A stretch of 64,000 bases of DNA from Trinickia terrae (GCF_005144415.1 NZ_SWJE01000001.1:1-64000); one strand, 5' to 3'; positions 1-9,835 are shown, counted from the stretch's first letter. Notes: a model not told the origin generated them from the letters alone. Program-made: numbers and translations.

Positions 1-260
1 TTGAGCTTGGTCTTGTAGGCGGTGAGCTCGGCTTGCGTCGGCAGCTTTTCGTGCACGAGCAGGTGGGCGATCTCCTCGAACTCGCAGGTGGTGGCGACGT
101 CGAGGATGTCGTAGCCGCGGTAGTGCAGATCGTTGCCGGTGCGCCCGACCGTGCACAGCGCCGTGTTGCCCGCCGTCACGCCCGAGAGCGCGACCGATTT
201 CTTCGGCTTGAAGCCGGGGCCGCCTTGTGCTGCGCCGGCCGGTTGCGTCGTCTCGCTCAT
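1..260 (-). CDS. prpC: 2-methylcitrate synthase, N-terminal part (cut by window start)
   Basis: Partial gene on the minus strand, running off the left edge; about 86 residues are visible, starting MSETTQPAGAAQGGPGFKPK. The stretch VALSGVTAGNTALCTVGR followed by LHYRGYDILDVA is the N-terminal signature of the citrate/2-methylcitrate synthase family. It would condense propionyl-CoA with oxaloacetate in the cytosolic methylcitrate cycle. The assignment to 2-methylcitrate rather than citrate synthase rests on position: it starts 24 bases after prpB in the same direction, and the housekeeping citrate synthase gltA is elsewhere in the window with a different N terminus. The active-site residues lie outside the window. 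Confidence 0.9.
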   Translation of the reverse strand, partial: MSETTQPAGAAQGGPGFKPKKSVALSGVTAGNTALCTVGRTGNDLHYRGYDILDVATTCEFEEIAHLLVHEKLPTQAELTAYKTKL

Positions 261-284
261 CTGTTCCCGTCTCCTTGCGCCTCG

Positions 285-1172
285 TTACGCCTTGTCCTTG
301 CTGAACAACGCGTCGAGCTTCTGCTCGTAGGCGTGGTAGCCGATGCTCTGGTAGAGCTCCTCGCGCGTTTGCATCGTGTCCAGCACGGCCTTTTGCGTGC
401 CGTCGCGGCGAATCGCGCCGTAAACGTTTTCGGCTGCCTTGTTCATCGCGCGGAATGCGGATAGCGGGTACAGCACGAGCGAAACGTCCGCGCCGCGCAG
501 CTCGTCGACCGTAAAGAGCGGCGTCGAGCCGAATTCGGTGATGTTCGCGAGGATCGGCGCCTTCACCGCCTGCGCGAACTGCCGGTACATGCCGAGCTCG
601 GTCATCGCTTCGGGGAAGATCATGTCCGCGCCCGCTTCGACGCAGGCGCAGGCGCGGTCGATCGCGGCCTGCAGCCCAACGACTGCGAGCGCGTCGGTGC
701 GCGCCATGATGACGAAGTCGGGATCGGTGCGCGCGTCGACGGCTGCCTTGATGCGGTCGACCATCTCGTCCTGCGTGACGATCGCCTTGCCCGGCCGGTG
801 GCCGCAGCGCTTCGCGCCGACCTGGTCCTCGATGTGCATTGCGCCCGCGCCTGCCTTGGTGAGCTCCTTGACGGTGCGCGCGATGTTGAACGCCGAGGGG
901 CCGAAGCCGGTGTCGACGTCGACGAGCAGCGGCAGGTCGCAGACGTTGGTGATGCGTCGCACGTCGGTCAGGACGTCGTCGAGCGTCGAGATGCCGAGAT
1001 CGGGCAGCCCGAGCGAGCCGGCGGCAACGCCGCCGCCGGACAGGTAGATCGCCTTGAACCCGGCGTGCCTGGCGAGCAGCGCGTGGTTCGCGTTGATCGC
1101 GCCGACCACTTGCAGCGGCTTTTCAGCGGCGACGGCCGCGCGGAACGCGGCGCCGGCGGAGGGGGAGTTCAT
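285..1172 (-). CDS. prpB: 2-methylisocitrate lyase
   Basis: Predicted 295 residues. It cleaves 2-methylisocitrate to pyruvate and succinate, the last step of the methylcitrate cycle for propionate. The isocitrate lyase/PEP mutase family signature is present as KRCGH at about residues 121-125, with the substrate Cys at 123, and VDVDTGFG at about 84-91 supplies metal-binding aspartates. The start at 1172 was chosen because an open frame continuing upstream runs into the preceding gene, while ATG at 1172 has a GGAG-type ribosome site and overlaps the upstream stop codon as ATGA. It lies between the CitE-like lyase and prpC, so the three are probably one transcript. Confidence 0.95.
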   Translation of the reverse strand: MNSPSAGAAFRAAVAAEKPLQVVGAINANHALLARHAGFKAIYLSGGGVAAGSLGLPDLGISTLDDVLTDVRRITNVCDLPLLVDVDTGFGPSAFNIARTVKELTKAGAGAMHIEDQVGAKRCGHRPGKAIVTQDEMVDRIKAAVDARTDPDFVIMARTDALAVVGLQAAIDRACACVEAGADMIFPEAMTELGMYRQFAQAVKAPILANITEFGSTPLFTVDELRGADVSLVLYPLSAFRAMNKAAENVYGAIRRDGTQKAVLDTMQTREELYQSIGYHAYEQKLDALFSKDKA

Positions 1173-2185
1173 CGTGCGGTCTCCTTCGAGAGGTCGTCCG
1201 GGCCGAACAGCGGCGCGGCTTCCGCCGGCACCGGCCGGCCGGTCGCGCGCGCTCGGCGCAGCACCGACCAGTAGTACCGGTAGCTCGCGCGGTCGTGGAG
1301 GGTATCGCCGTGGCGCGTCGGTCCCCATTGCGCCGCCTGGGCGGCGAGCAGGATCTCGGCGGCCGTCGCGATCTCCTCATCGCGCGGCGCGAATGCGGCC
1401 ACGATCACGGGAATCTGCGCCGGATGGATGCTCCACATCCGCGTATAGGCGAATTCGTTGCGGGCGCGCGCGGCGTCGTTGGCGACGACGCCCATGTCGC
1501 GCACCTCGGTGCTCACGTTGTGCGACGGCACCTTGCCGTGCGCGTGGCAGGCGGCGGCGATCTCCAGCTTCGCGCGGCGCACGAGCGGGTGGTCGAACTG
1601 GCCGGGCGAGCGCATCGCCGAATCGGGAATCGCGCCGTTGTGCGCGGAGACGAAGTCCATCAGCCCGAACGAAAGCGCCTCGACGGCCGGCAGCGCGGCG
1701 AGCGCGAACGCCTGCGCAAGCGCGCCGTGCGTCTCGATCAGCACCTGGACGGGAATCGGCTTCGCGATGCCGAGCTCGCGGCGCGTGGCCTCGATGAACG
1801 CGCACATTTCGGCGGCGTCGCCGGCGTCGCGGACCTTCGGCAGCGTGATGTAGGCGGGCGCGCGGACCGCGCCGCGCAGGATCAGGCGCACGTCGTCGCG
1901 CCAATGCGGGTGGTCGAAATCGTGGATGCGCACGCCGACGCGGCCGAACTTGTCGTGCTCGCTGCCGACGAGCGATGCGACCAGCTCCGCATGCTCGGCT
2001 TCGCGGCCGACTTCGGCGCCGTCCTCGCAATCGAGCGTGACGTCGAACACGGGCCCAAGCTGCGCCTGCAGCGCGAGCGATTTGAGCATCAATTTCTCGC
2101 TGCCCGCGTAGTGGTCGCAGGCGGGCAGGATGGCGGGTGGCGCTTCGCCGTCAAACAGCACAACGGCAGGGAGGAGTGCGCGCAT
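1169..2185 (-). CDS. HpcH/HpaI aldolase / citrate lyase beta-like CoA-ester lyase
   Basis: 338 residues of the CitE-like (HpcH/HpaI) TIM-barrel family. Visible family features are [15 protein letters not shown] near residues 46-60, [11 protein letters not shown] near 109, VLIETHGAL with the metal-ligand Glu near 148-156, and [13 protein letters not shown] near 170. Relatives cleave or make CoA esters such as malyl-CoA, beta-methylmalyl-CoA or citramalyl-CoA; the true substrate here cannot be read from sequence. The stop overlaps the prpB start by four bases, so the two are translationally coupled, and mdh lies upstream on the same strand. That setting suggests a C3/C4 acid step linked to propionate or malate metabolism, which is inference. 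Confidence 0.85.
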   Translation of the reverse strand: MRALLPAVVLFDGEAPPAILPACDHYAGSEKLMLKSLALQAQLGPVFDVTLDCEDGAEVGREAEHAELVASLVGSEHDKFGRVGVRIHDFDHPHWRDDVRLILRGAVRAPAYITLPKVRDAGDAAEMCAFIEATRRELGIAKPIPVQVLIETHGALAQAFALAALPAVEALSFGLMDFVSAHNGAIPDSAMRSPGQFDHPLVRRAKLEIAAACHAHGKVPSHNVSTEVRDMGVVANDAARARNEFAYTRMWSIHPAQIPVIVAAFAPRDEEIATAAEILLAAQAAQWGPTRHGDTLHDRASYRYYWSVLRRARATGRPVPAEAAPLFGPDDLSKETAR

Positions 2186-2349
2186 CTTCGGCGTCAGGAG
2201 CGTGGGTCGTCGGGAAGAAAACCTGATTCGGACGGGTTCTGTCGCGTTGGATCGTCGCCGGCAGCGAGCCTCGGCTAACGATAAAGCCGGCGTAGTTGCA
2301 CCGGGATTAGCTGCAAAACGCGTCCGAATCAGGTGCGAAGGCCGGCGTT

Positions 2350-2372
2350 GCCGGTCCGCTCGCGCGGACCTT
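2350..2372. terminator. Small hairpin downstream of mdh
   Basis: GGTCCGC at 2353-2359 and GCGGACC at 2364-2370 form a perfect 7-bp stem with a TCGC loop, about 70 bases past the mdh stop on the minus strand. There is no clear U-run after it, so termination is only possible. The rest of the 255-base gap between mdh and the CoA-ester lyase shows no gene. Confidence 0.35.
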
Positions 2373-2440
2373 CGGCGTCTGCCTTCGCAGAAAACTGCCG
2401 GAAACCCGTCGATGACAACGGGCTCCGGCGCATCGGGCGA

Positions 2441-3424
2441 TCAGCCGAGCAGGTGTTGCACGCCGTCGCGCTCTTCGAGCAGCTCGGCCAGCGTGCCGTC
2501 CATCTTCTCGCGCGAGAACGCGTCGATTTCCAGGCCTTCGACGCGCTTGTATTCGCCGTTTTCGCAGGTCACGGGCACGCCGTAGATGATGTCTTCGGGG
2601 ATGCCGTACGAGCCGTCCGACGGGATGCCCATCGTGACCCACTTGCCGTTGGTGCCGAGCACCCAGTCACGCACGTGGTCGATCGCGGCGTTCGCAGCCG
2701 ATGCCGCCGACGACAGGCCGCGCGCTTCGATGATCGCCGCGCCGCGCTTGCCGACGGTCGGGATGAAGGTGTTGCGGTTCCATTCGTCGTCGCTGATCAG
2801 CTTCAGCAGCGATTCGCCTTCGGCGCTCGCGAAGCGGAAATCGGGGTACATCGTCGGCGAGTGGTTGCCCCACACCGCGAGCTTTTCGATCGACGCGACC
2901 GGCTTGCCCGACTTGGCGGCCAGTTGCGACAGCGCGCGGTTGTGGTCCAGGCGCAGCATGGCGGTGAAGTTCTTCTTCGGCAGGTCCGGCGCCGACTTCA
3001 TCGCGATGTAGGCATTGGTGTTGGCCGGGTTGCCGACCACCAGCACCTTCACGTCGCGGCTGGCGGCTTCATTGAGCGCCTTGCCCTGCACCGTGAAGAT
3101 CTCGGCGTTGGCCGAGAGCAGGTCCTTGCGCTCCATGCCCTTCGAACGCGGACGGGCGCCGACCAGCAATGCGACGTCGGCATCCTTGAAGGCGACCTTC
3201 GGTTCGTCGGTGACCACGACGCCCGCGAGCAGCGGGAACGCACAGTCTTCGAGCTCCATCACGACGCCTTTCACGGCGGCCTGCGCTTGCGGCAGGTCGA
3301 GCAGTTGCAGGATGACCGGCTGGTCCTTGCCGAGCAGATCGCCGTTGGCGATGCGGAACAGCAGCGAGTAACCGATTTGACCTGCGGCGCCGGTGACGGC
3401 GACACGCTTTGCGGGCTTAGCCAT
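2441..3424 (-). CDS. mdh: Malate dehydrogenase (NAD)
   Basis: 327 residues, the usual length for the proteobacterial LDH-like malate dehydrogenase. It oxidises malate to oxaloacetate with NAD in the cytosol. The NAD-binding loop TGAAGQIG is at about residues 11-18, the substrate loop arginines are in RPRSKGMER near 91-99, the catalytic Asp is in RLDHNR near 160 and the catalytic His is in VWGNHSP at about 188. It is divergent from the GntR regulator across a 453-base gap holding a perfect palindrome, and is followed on the same strand by the CoA-ester lyase and prp genes. This places it in a TCA/propionate group that may share control by that regulator. Confidence 0.97.
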   Translation of the reverse strand: MAKPAKRVAVTGAAGQIGYSLLFRIANGDLLGKDQPVILQLLDLPQAQAAVKGVVMELEDCAFPLLAGVVVTDEPKVAFKDADVALLVGARPRSKGMERKDLLSANAEIFTVQGKALNEAASRDVKVLVVGNPANTNAYIAMKSAPDLPKKNFTAMLRLDHNRALSQLAAKSGKPVASIEKLAVWGNHSPTMYPDFRFASAEGESLLKLISDDEWNRNTFIPTVGKRGAAIIEARGLSSAASAANAAIDHVRDWVLGTNGKWVTMGIPSDGSYGIPEDIIYGVPVTCENGEYKRVEGLEIDAFSREKMDGTLAELLEERDGVQHLLG

Positions 3425-3877
3425 TGAGAAATCTCCAGGACGATGCGTTGGACGCTAGGGAAAACGCCATTCTATGCGCGTTACGCGAAGCGTGAATGAA
3501 GCACGGTGCAAAAGCGCTGCGCGATGGGCCCGGAAACCGCGCCGGGCTTGGCGCTGCGGCCAATGCCGCCGTGCCGGATAACCGGTGCCGCAAAGGGGGC
3601 GGCGAAGCGGGGAATGGGGATGTTCGAAGGCGATCGTCGACGCCTGCCGGACGCGCGAGGGCGCCGGCGACTGCAGCAGCGCGCGTTTCGCGAAGGCCGC
3701 GGCCCAAGCGTTCCGCGGCTGGCGGGAAGCGCTTCGCACGACCCGCAAACCCTGGCTCGCGTTGGAGTTTAGGAGGGGGGCACTACAAAGTCAACAGTAT
3801 CATATGTCTTATATAAGACATATGAATCGCAGGGAAAAATCTGGACGCGAAAGCGGCGTTTGTGATGAAATGCGCGG
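3425..3877. promoter_or_regulatory. Divergent control region between mdh and the GntR gene
   Basis: This 453-base gap has no convincing gene. It becomes AT-rich only near 3785-3845, where the palindrome listed separately lies about 50 bases before the GntR start. Promoters for mdh (leftward) and the regulator (rightward) are expected here, but no strong sigma-70 pair stands out. Confidence 0.6.
3800..3825. promoter_or_regulatory. Perfect 26-bp palindrome, probable GntR operator
   Basis: The core half-site CATATGTCTTAT (3801-3812) is followed directly by its exact reverse complement ATAAGACATATG (3813-3824), and one more base on each side also pairs. The symmetric GTCTTAT/ATAAGAC core with no spacer is the size and shape expected for a dimeric FadR/HutC-type GntR repressor. 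It sits about 50 bases upstream of the GntR start, so autoregulation is the simplest reading; control of mdh from the same site is possible. Confidence 0.75.
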
Positions 3878-4681
3878 ATGAATGCGAACCCGGCGAGCAC
3901 AGCGAATCCGATCGGCACGGCGGCCTCCGGCGGGGGCGGCGCGGGTGACGGCTCGAGCGCGCCATCGCCGACCTTCAGCCCGCTCTACCGGCAGATCAAA
4001 GGGCTCATCACCCAGAGCCTCGAATCGGGCGAGTGGAAGCCCGGCGAGATCATCCCGAGCGAAGTCGAACTGGCGGCCCGCTACAAGGTGAGCCAGGGCA
4101 CGGTGCGCAAGGCCATCGACGAGCTCGCCGCCGACAACCTGCTTGTGCGCCGCCAGGGCAAGGGCACGTTTGTTGCGACGCACAACGAAGACCGCGCCCA
4201 GTTCCGCTTTCTGCGCCTGCTCGCCGACGACGGCGCCGAACATCCCCACATCAGCAAGCTGCTCGAATGCCGCCGCCTGCGCGCGCCGGCCGAGATCGCG
4301 CGCCAGCTCGACCTGAAGCCGGCCGACCCCGTCGTGCTGATCAGGCGCCTCCTGGAATTCGACAGCGAAACTACCGTGCTCGACGAGATCTGGCTGCCGG
4401 GCGCCGTGTTCCGCGGTCTCACGCTCGAGCGCTTGAGCGAGTATAAAGGCCCGCTGTACGCGATGTTCGAGACGGAGTTCGGCACGCGCATGATCCGCGC
4501 CTCGGAGAAGATCCGAGCGGTGGCGGCGGAGCCGTCGGTGGCCGACCTGCTCGGGGTGCCGGCGGGTTTTCCTTTGCTGTCGGTCGAGCGCGTGTCCTAT
4601 ACCTATGGGGACCGGCCGGTCGAGGTGCGGCGTGGTTGGTATGTCACAACCGGGTATTACTATCAGAACGACTTGAGTTGA
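3878..4681 (+). CDS. GntR-family transcriptional regulator with UTRA domain
   Basis: 267 residues. After a Gly/Ala/Ser-rich tail of about 30 residues comes a GntR winged helix-turn-helix: PLYRQIKGLITQSLESGEWK, then IIPSEVELAARYKVSQGTVR and KAIDELAADNLLVRRQGKGT. Residues from about 110 to the end match the UTRA ligand-binding fold of the HutC subfamily, ending in the typical YGDRPVEVRRGWYVTTGYYY. The ligand is unknown; small carboxylates or acyl-CoA are reasonable guesses. Its place between mdh and sdhC, with a perfect palindrome just upstream, suggests a local regulator of TCA-cycle genes, which is inference. It has its own promoter region and is followed by a 146-base gap before sdhC. Confidence 0.9.
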   Translation: MNANPASTANPIGTAASGGGGAGDGSSAPSPTFSPLYRQIKGLITQSLESGEWKPGEIIPSEVELAARYKVSQGTVRKAIDELAADNLLVRRQGKGTFVATHNEDRAQFRFLRLLADDGAEHPHISKLLECRRLRAPAEIARQLDLKPADPVVLIRRLLEFDSETTVLDEIWLPGAVFRGLTLERLSEYKGPLYAMFETEFGTRMIRASEKIRAVAAEPSVADLLGVPAGFPLLSVERVSYTYGDRPVEVRRGWYVTTGYYYQNDLS

Positions 4682-4827
4682 GTGGTGCCCGCCGCGCCTT
4701 TGTGGGGACGGGTTTCAAGGCGTCATTGTTGCGAGCTCGGCAAAACTTCAGCGTGGGTTTTCGCTGCGCCGCGATATAAAAAGGCGCTAAAATCGCGGAT
4801 TAGTGTGACTACAAGTAGGGGTCTAGC

Positions 4828-5244
4828 ATGGCAGAAGCCGTAAAAAAACCGAGGCCGGAGTACCGGAATATCGGTATCGGTCAGATATTGACGGCATATC
4901 GTCTCCCGCTAGCGGGGCGCGTGTCGATCTTGCACCGCGTAAGCGGCGCGTTGCTCTTCGTGTTCCTTCCGTTCCTGCTTTACCTCTTCGATCAAAGCCT
5001 GACTTCCGAGCTCAGCTTCGAAGTCTTCAAGGGCTTCCTCTCCAACATCGTCGTCAAGCTCATCACGCTGGTTCTCGCGTGGGCCTTCCTGTTCCACTTC
5101 TGCGCCGGCATCCGTCACCTCGTGATGGACACCAATCACAACGCCGTCACCAAGGAAAAGGGCAAGCAGACCTCGCTCGTCGTCGTCGTCGTGTCCTCGA
5201 TCCTCACGATCGCCTTCGCGCTCAAACTGTTCGGAGCTTTCTAA
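4828..5244 (+). CDS. sdhC: Succinate dehydrogenase cytochrome b556 subunit
   Basis: 138 residues with three membrane helices at roughly 37-55, 72-95 and 113-134. This is one of the two membrane anchors of complex II and contributes to heme b and ubiquinone binding. The motif HFCAGIRHLVMD at about 90-101 aligns with the family H-x-x-x-G-I-R-H signature, so His90 is the likely axial heme ligand; SILHRVSGALL near 33 is the quinone-site signature. ATG at 4828 has AGGGG upstream. A TAAAAT element at 4787-4792 may be the -10 box of the operon. It starts the sdhC-sdhD-sdhA-sdhB-sdhE-gltA run. Confidence 0.96.
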   Translation: MAEAVKKPRPEYRNIGIGQILTAYRLPLAGRVSILHRVSGALLFVFLPFLLYLFDQSLTSELSFEVFKGFLSNIVVKLITLVLAWAFLFHFCAGIRHLVMDTNHNAVTKEKGKQTSLVVVVVSSILTIAFALKLFGAF

Positions 5245-5247
5245 AAC

Positions 5248-5616
5248 ATGTCAGCCAATAACCGAATCGGCTCGAAGCGCCTTGTCGTGGGCGCGCACTA
5301 CGGTCTGCGCGACTGGCTCGCGCAGCGCGTCACCGCCACGATCATGGCGATCTACACGATCATCCTGCTCGCCTGGTTCTTCGGCGCACAAGCGTTTTCG
5401 TATGACGGCTGGGCCTCGATCTTCGCCACGCAATGGATGAAGCTCGCGACCTTCGTCACGTTGCTGTCGCTCTTCTATCACGCGTGGGTCGGCGTGCGCG
5501 ACATCTGGATGGACTATGTGAAGCCCGTGGGGGTGCGTCTGGTGCTGCAGGCGCTGACGATCGTCTGGCTGCTCGCCTGTGCGGGCTACGCTGCGCAGAT
5601 TCTCTGGAGAGTGTAA
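5248..5616 (+). CDS. sdhD: Succinate dehydrogenase membrane anchor subunit
   Basis: 122 residues with three membrane helices (about 27-48, 63-82 and 95-118). It is the second membrane anchor of complex II. The motif SLFYHAWVGVRDIWMDYVKP near 69-88 is the conserved SdhD signature, with the His as probable heme or quinone ligand and the Asp-Tyr pair near the quinone site. It begins three bases after the sdhC stop and ends four bases before the sdhA start, so the subunits are tightly coupled. Confidence 0.96.
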   Translation: MSANNRIGSKRLVVGAHYGLRDWLAQRVTATIMAIYTIILLAWFFGAQAFSYDGWASIFATQWMKLATFVTLLSLFYHAWVGVRDIWMDYVKPVGVRLVLQALTIVWLLACAGYAAQILWRV

Positions 5617-5620
5617 AAGA

Positions 5621-7396
5621 ATGGCTGCAATCAAGAATTCTCTGCCGCGTCGCCGCTTCGACGTGGTCATCGTCGGCGCAGGCGGCTCGGGGATGCGCGC
5701 CTCGCTGCAACTCGCGCGCGCCGGCTTGTCGGTCTGCGTGCTCTCGAAGGTGTTCCCGACTCGCTCGCACACGGTCGCCGCGCAAGGCGGCATCGGCGCG
5801 TCGCTCGGCAACATGAGCGAAGACAACTGGCACTACCACTTCTACGACACGATCAAGGGCTCCGACTGGCTCGGCGATCAGGACGCGATCGAGTTCATGT
5901 GCCGTGAAGCGCCGAACGCGGTTTACGAGCTGGAGCATTTCGGCATGCCGTTCGACCGCAATGCGGACGGCACGATCTACCAGCGCCCGTTCGGCGGCCA
6001 CACCGCGAACTACGGCGAGAAGCCCGTGCAGCGCGCGTGCGCGGCGGCTGACCGTACCGGTCACGCGCTGCTCCACACGCTGTACCAGCAGAACGTCGCG
6101 GCGAAGACGCAGTTCTTCGTCGAATGGATGGCGCTCGACCTGATCCGCGACGCGGACGGCGACGTGCTCGGCGTAACCGCGCTCGAAATGGAAACGGGCG
6201 ACGTCTATATCCTCGAAGGCAAGACCACGCTGTTCGCGACGGGCGGCGCAGGCCGGATCTTCGCGGCTTCGACGAACGCGTTCATCAACACCGGCGACGG
6301 CCTCGGCATGGCGGCGCGTGCGGGCATCGCGCTGCAGGACATGGAATTCTGGCAGTTCCATCCGACCGGCGTGGCCGGCGCGGGCGTGCTGATCACGGAA
6401 GGCGTGCGCGGCGAGGGCGGCATTCTGCGCAACTCGGACGGCGAGCGTTTCATGGAGCGCTACGCGCCGACGCTGAAGGACCTGGCGCCGCGCGACTTCG
6501 TTTCGCGCTCGATGGACCAGGAAATCAAGGAAGGCCGCGGCGTCGGTCCGAACAAGGATCACGTGCTGCTCGACCTGTCGCACATCGGCGCCGAGACGAT
6601 CATGAAGCGTCTGCCGTCGATCCGCGAAATCGCGCTGAAGTTCGCGAACGTCGACTGCATCAAAGAGCCGATCCCGGTCGTGCCGACCATTCACTATCAG
6701 ATGGGCGGCATTCCGACCAACATCCACGGCCAGGTCGTGGGCACGTCGAAGGGTTACAGCGATCCGGTCAACGGGTTCTATGCGGTCGGCGAATGCTCGT
6801 GCGTGTCGGTGCACGGCGCGAACCGCCTCGGCACGAACTCGCTGCTCGACCTCGTGGTGTTCGGCCGTGCGGCGGGCAACCACATCGTCAAGCACGTCAA
6901 GGAAATCAAGGAGCACAAGCCGCTGCCGGCCGATGCCGCCGATTTCGCGCTGTCGCGCCTCGCAAAGCTCGATCAGTCGAGCTCGGGCGAATACACGCAA
7001 ACGATCGCGAACGACATCCGCAAGAACATGCAGGCGCACGCCGGCGTGTTCCGCAACTCGCAACTGCTCGCCGAAGGCGTCGAGAAGATCCAGGAACTGA
7101 AGGAGCGCGTTGCGCACGTGCACCTGAAGGACAAGTCGAAGGTGTTCAACACCGCGCGCGTCGAAGCGCTCGAGCTGGCGAACCTGATCGAAGTGGCGCG
7201 CGCGACGATCGTGTCGGCCGAGGCCCGCAAGGAAAGCCGCGGCGCCCACGCGCACAACGACTACGAGCATCGCGACGACGAGAACTGGCTGCGCCACACG
7301 CTGTGGTTCAGCGAGGGCGACCGCCTCGACTACAAGCCGGTGCAGATGAAGCCGCTGACGGTCGAATCGGTGCCGCCCAAGGCGCGTACGTTCTAA
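5621..7396 (+). CDS. sdhA: Succinate dehydrogenase flavoprotein subunit
   Basis: 591 residues, the standard length. It oxidises succinate to fumarate with covalently bound FAD on the cytoplasmic face of complex II. The FAD-binding motif VGAGGSGMRA is at about 18-27, and RSHTVAAQGG at about 48-57 carries the His that bonds the FAD. WQFHPTGVAGAG and GGHTANYG hold active-site residues, and the C terminus has the usual RDDENWLRHTLWF block. ATG at 5621 was preferred over an upstream in-frame codon inside sdhD because it gives the family N terminus MAAIKNSLPRRRFD. Downstream is an 87-base gap to sdhB. Confidence 0.98.
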   Translation: MAAIKNSLPRRRFDVVIVGAGGSGMRASLQLARAGLSVCVLSKVFPTRSHTVAAQGGIGASLGNMSEDNWHYHFYDTIKGSDWLGDQDAIEFMCREAPNAVYELEHFGMPFDRNADGTIYQRPFGGHTANYGEKPVQRACAAADRTGHALLHTLYQQNVAAKTQFFVEWMALDLIRDADGDVLGVTALEMETGDVYILEGKTTLFATGGAGRIFAASTNAFINTGDGLGMAARAGIALQDMEFWQFHPTGVAGAGVLITEGVRGEGGILRNSDGERFMERYAPTLKDLAPRDFVSRSMDQEIKEGRGVGPNKDHVLLDLSHIGAETIMKRLPSIREIALKFANVDCIKEPIPVVPTIHYQMGGIPTNIHGQVVGTSKGYSDPVNGFYAVGECSCVSVHGANRLGTNSLLDLVVFGRAAGNHIVKHVKEIKEHKPLPADAADFALSRLAKLDQSSSGEYTQTIANDIRKNMQAHAGVFRNSQLLAEGVEKIQELKERVAHVHLKDKSKVFNTARVEALELANLIEVARATIVSAEARKESRGAHAHNDYEHRDDENWLRHTLWFSEGDRLDYKPVQMKPLTVESVPPKARTF

Positions 7397-7483
7397 GCGC
7401 TCCTGTACTTGATTGCTTGACGCCGCGGCGAACCTTCGAGGCCGCCCGGCGCTTCCTAGAGAGCCAAATCAAAGGACTCTGAA

Positions 7484-8188
7484 ATGGCAAAACGCATTTT
7501 TGAAATCTACCGCTACGATCCGGACAAGGACGCGGCACCGCGCATGCAGACGTACGAGATCGAGATCGATTCGCACGAGCGCATGCTGCTCGACGCACTC
7601 GTGAAGCTGAAGGCGCTCGACGAAACCTTGTCGTTCCGCCGCTCGTGCCGCGAAGGCGTGTGCGGTTCGGACGCGATGAACATCAACGGCAAGAACGGCC
7701 TCGCGTGCCTGACGAACCTGAACGACCTGCCGCAGAAGATCGTGCTGCGTCCACTGCCGGGCCTGCCCGTCGTGCGCGACCTGATCTGCGACTTCACGCA
7801 GTTCTTCAACCAGTACCACTCGATCAAGCCGTACTTGATCAACGATACGCCGCCGCCCGAGAAAGAACGCCTGCAGTCGCCGGAAGAGCGTGACGAGCTC
7901 GATGGCCTGTACGAGTGTATTCTGTGCGCTAGCTGCTCAACGTCGTGCCCGAGCTTCTGGTGGAACCCGGATAAGTTCGTGGGTCCCGCCGGCCTGCTGC
8001 AAGCCTATCGCTTCATCGCGGACAGCCGCGACGAGGCGACCGGCGAGCGTCTCGACAACCTGGAAGACCCGTACCGTCTGTTCCGTTGCCACACGATCAT
8101 GAACTGCGTCGACGTGTGCCCGAAGGGCCTCAATCCGACGAAGGCGATCGGCAAGATCAAGGAATTGATGGTGCGCCGCGCGGTCTGA
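7484..8188 (+). CDS. sdhB: Succinate dehydrogenase iron-sulfur subunit
   Basis: 234 residues. It carries electrons from SdhA to quinone through three Fe-S clusters. The [2Fe-2S] cysteines are in [14 protein letters not shown] with the later GLACLTNL, and the [4Fe-4S] and [3Fe-4S] cysteines are in [13 protein letters not shown] and [14 protein letters not shown]. All expected cysteines are present. The ribosome site is AAAGGA shortly before the start. The next gene, sdhE, begins one base after the stop. Confidence 0.98.
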   Translation: MAKRIFEIYRYDPDKDAAPRMQTYEIEIDSHERMLLDALVKLKALDETLSFRRSCREGVCGSDAMNINGKNGLACLTNLNDLPQKIVLRPLPGLPVVRDLICDFTQFFNQYHSIKPYLINDTPPPEKERLQSPEERDELDGLYECILCASCSTSCPSFWWNPDKFVGPAGLLQAYRFIADSRDEATGERLDNLEDPYRLFRCHTIMNCVDVCPKGLNPTKAIGKIKELMVRRAV

Positions 8189-8189
8189 G

Positions 8190-8462
8190 ATGGACGAAAC
8201 TTCGCACCAATCCGACCCGCTTCGCCGGGCGCGCCTTCGCTGGCGCGCCCGGCGCGGATTGCTGGAAAACGATCTCATCTTCGAGCGTTTCTTCAGCCGA
8301 TATGAGCATGACCTCAGCGACGACGACGTAGGCGCGCTCACGCGCCTGCTTGAGCTGAGCGATAACGACCTGATGGACTTGCTTCTCTCGCGCAAGGAAC
8401 CGGATGGCGACCTTGCCGACCCGGACGTGGTCCGAGTGCTGGGGCTGTTGCGCGCTGCCTGA
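8190..8462 (+). CDS. sdhE: FAD assembly factor SdhE (YgfY/SDHAF2 family)
   Basis: 90 residues, the usual size of this small helical protein, which helps covalent attachment of FAD to SdhA. The key motif RARRGLLENDLI near residues 18-29 contains the conserved RGxxE box, and the C-terminal helices include the acidic DDDVGALTRLLELSDNDLMD stretch. It starts immediately after sdhB, which fits its role as a dedicated assembly factor. Confidence 0.93.
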   Translation: MDETSHQSDPLRRARLRWRARRGLLENDLIFERFFSRYEHDLSDDDVGALTRLLELSDNDLMDLLLSRKEPDGDLADPDVVRVLGLLRAA

Positions 8463-8533
8463 GCCCTGCGTAGTCAGTGGAGCCGCGTGCAATTTATCGA
8501 AAACCCGTAATAAAACCTTCGATTGAGGATGCT

Positions 8534-9835
8534 ATGACCCCGTCAGAAGTAAAAGCCACGCTATCGTTCAGCGACAATTCGCCCAGCGTCGAGCTGCCGA
8601 TCTACAAGGGCACGATGGGCCCGGACGTGATCGATATTCGCAAGCTCTATGGTCAAACCGGCAAGTTCACTTATGACCCGGGCTTCATGTCGACGGCGTC
8701 GTGCAACTCGGCGATTACTTACATCGACGGCGACAAGGGCGAGCTGCTCTATCGCGGCTACCCGATCGACAACCTCGCGCAAAACGCCGACTTCCTCGAG
8801 ACTTGCTACCTGCTCCTGAAGGGCGAGCTGCCGAACGTCGAGCAGAAGAAGGAATTCGTCGAGACCGTCACGAAGCACACGATGGTCCACGAGCAGATGC
8901 AGTTCTTCTTCCGCGGCTTCCGCCGCGACGCGCACCCGATGGCGATTCTGGTCGCCGCGGTCGGCGCGCTGTCGGCGTTCTATCACGACTCGCTGAACAT
9001 CAACGACCCGCGTCACCGCGACGTGTCGGCGATCCGCATGATCGCGAAGCTGCCGACGCTGGTGGCGATGGCGTACAAATACAGCATCGGCCAGCCGTTC
9101 GTGTATCCGCGCAACAACCTCTCGTACAGCGCGAACTTCATGCACATGATGTTCTCGAACCCGTGCGAGGAGTACAAGGTCAACGACGTGCTGGTGCGCG
9201 CGCTCGACCGCATCCTGATCCTGCACGCGGACCACGAGCAGAACGCGTCGACCTCGACGGTGCGCCTTGCCGGTTCGTCGGGTGCGAACCCGTTCGCGTG
9301 TATCGCGGCCGGCATCGCGTGTCTGTGGGGCCCGGCGCACGGCGGCGCGAACGAAGCAGCGCTGAACATGCTGGAAGAGATCGGCTCGGTCGACAACATC
9401 CCCGAGTTCATCAAGCAAGTGAAGGACAAGAATTCGGGCGTGAAGCTGATGGGCTTCGGTCACCGCGTGTACAAGAACTACGATCCGCGTGCGAAGCTGA
9501 TGCGCGAAACGTGCCACGAAGTGCTCGAAGAGCTGGGCCTGCACGACGATCCGCTCTTCAAGCTCGCGATGCAGCTCGAGAAGATCGCGCTGGAAGACGA
9601 ATACTTCGTGTCGCGCAAGCTGTATCCGAACGTCGATTTCTACTCGGGCATCGTGCAGCGCGCGCTGGGCATCCCGACCTCGATGTTCACCTGCATCTTC
9701 GCGATGGCGCGTACGGTGGGCTGGATCGCGCAGTGGAACGAAATGATCTCGGAACCCGAGCAGAAGATTGGCCGTCCGCGTCAGCTCTTCATCGGCGAAA
9801 CGCCGCGCGAAGCGAAGCCGCTGGCGCAGCGTTGA
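8534..9835 (+). CDS. gltA: Citrate synthase (type II)
   Basis: 433 residues, the size of the hexameric NADH-sensitive type II enzyme of proteobacteria. It condenses acetyl-CoA and oxaloacetate to citrate. The active-site histidines are in [12 protein letters not shown] and [13 protein letters not shown], and the catalytic Asp is in [12 protein letters not shown] at 8534 gives the family N terminus [12 protein letters not shown]; an in-frame upstream codon adds residues of no family character. It is the last gene of the sdh-gltA run and is followed by a strong terminator. Confidence 0.98.
   Translation: MTPSEVKATLSFSDNSPSVELPIYKGTMGPDVIDIRKLYGQTGKFTYDPGFMSTASCNSAITYIDGDKGELLYRGYPIDNLAQNADFLETCYLLLKGELPNVEQKKEFVETVTKHTMVHEQMQFFFRGFRRDAHPMAILVAAVGALSAFYHDSLNINDPRHRDVSAIRMIAKLPTLVAMAYKYSIGQPFVYPRNNLSYSANFMHMMFSNPCEEYKVNDVLVRALDRILILHADHEQNASTSTVRLAGSSGANPFACIAAGIACLWGPAHGGANEAALNMLEEIGSVDNIPEFIKQVKDKNSGVKLMGFGHRVYKNYDPRAKLMRETCHEVLEELGLHDDPLFKLAMQLEKIALEDEYFVSRKLYPNVDFYSGIVQRALGIPTSMFTCIFAMARTVGWIAQWNEMISEPEQKIGRPRQLFIGETPREAKPLAQR

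Noticed and set aside
5456-7297. 613-codon minus-strand frame opposite sdhA
   Set aside because: Antisense shadow of sdhA with low-complexity Arg/Ala/Val composition and no family character.
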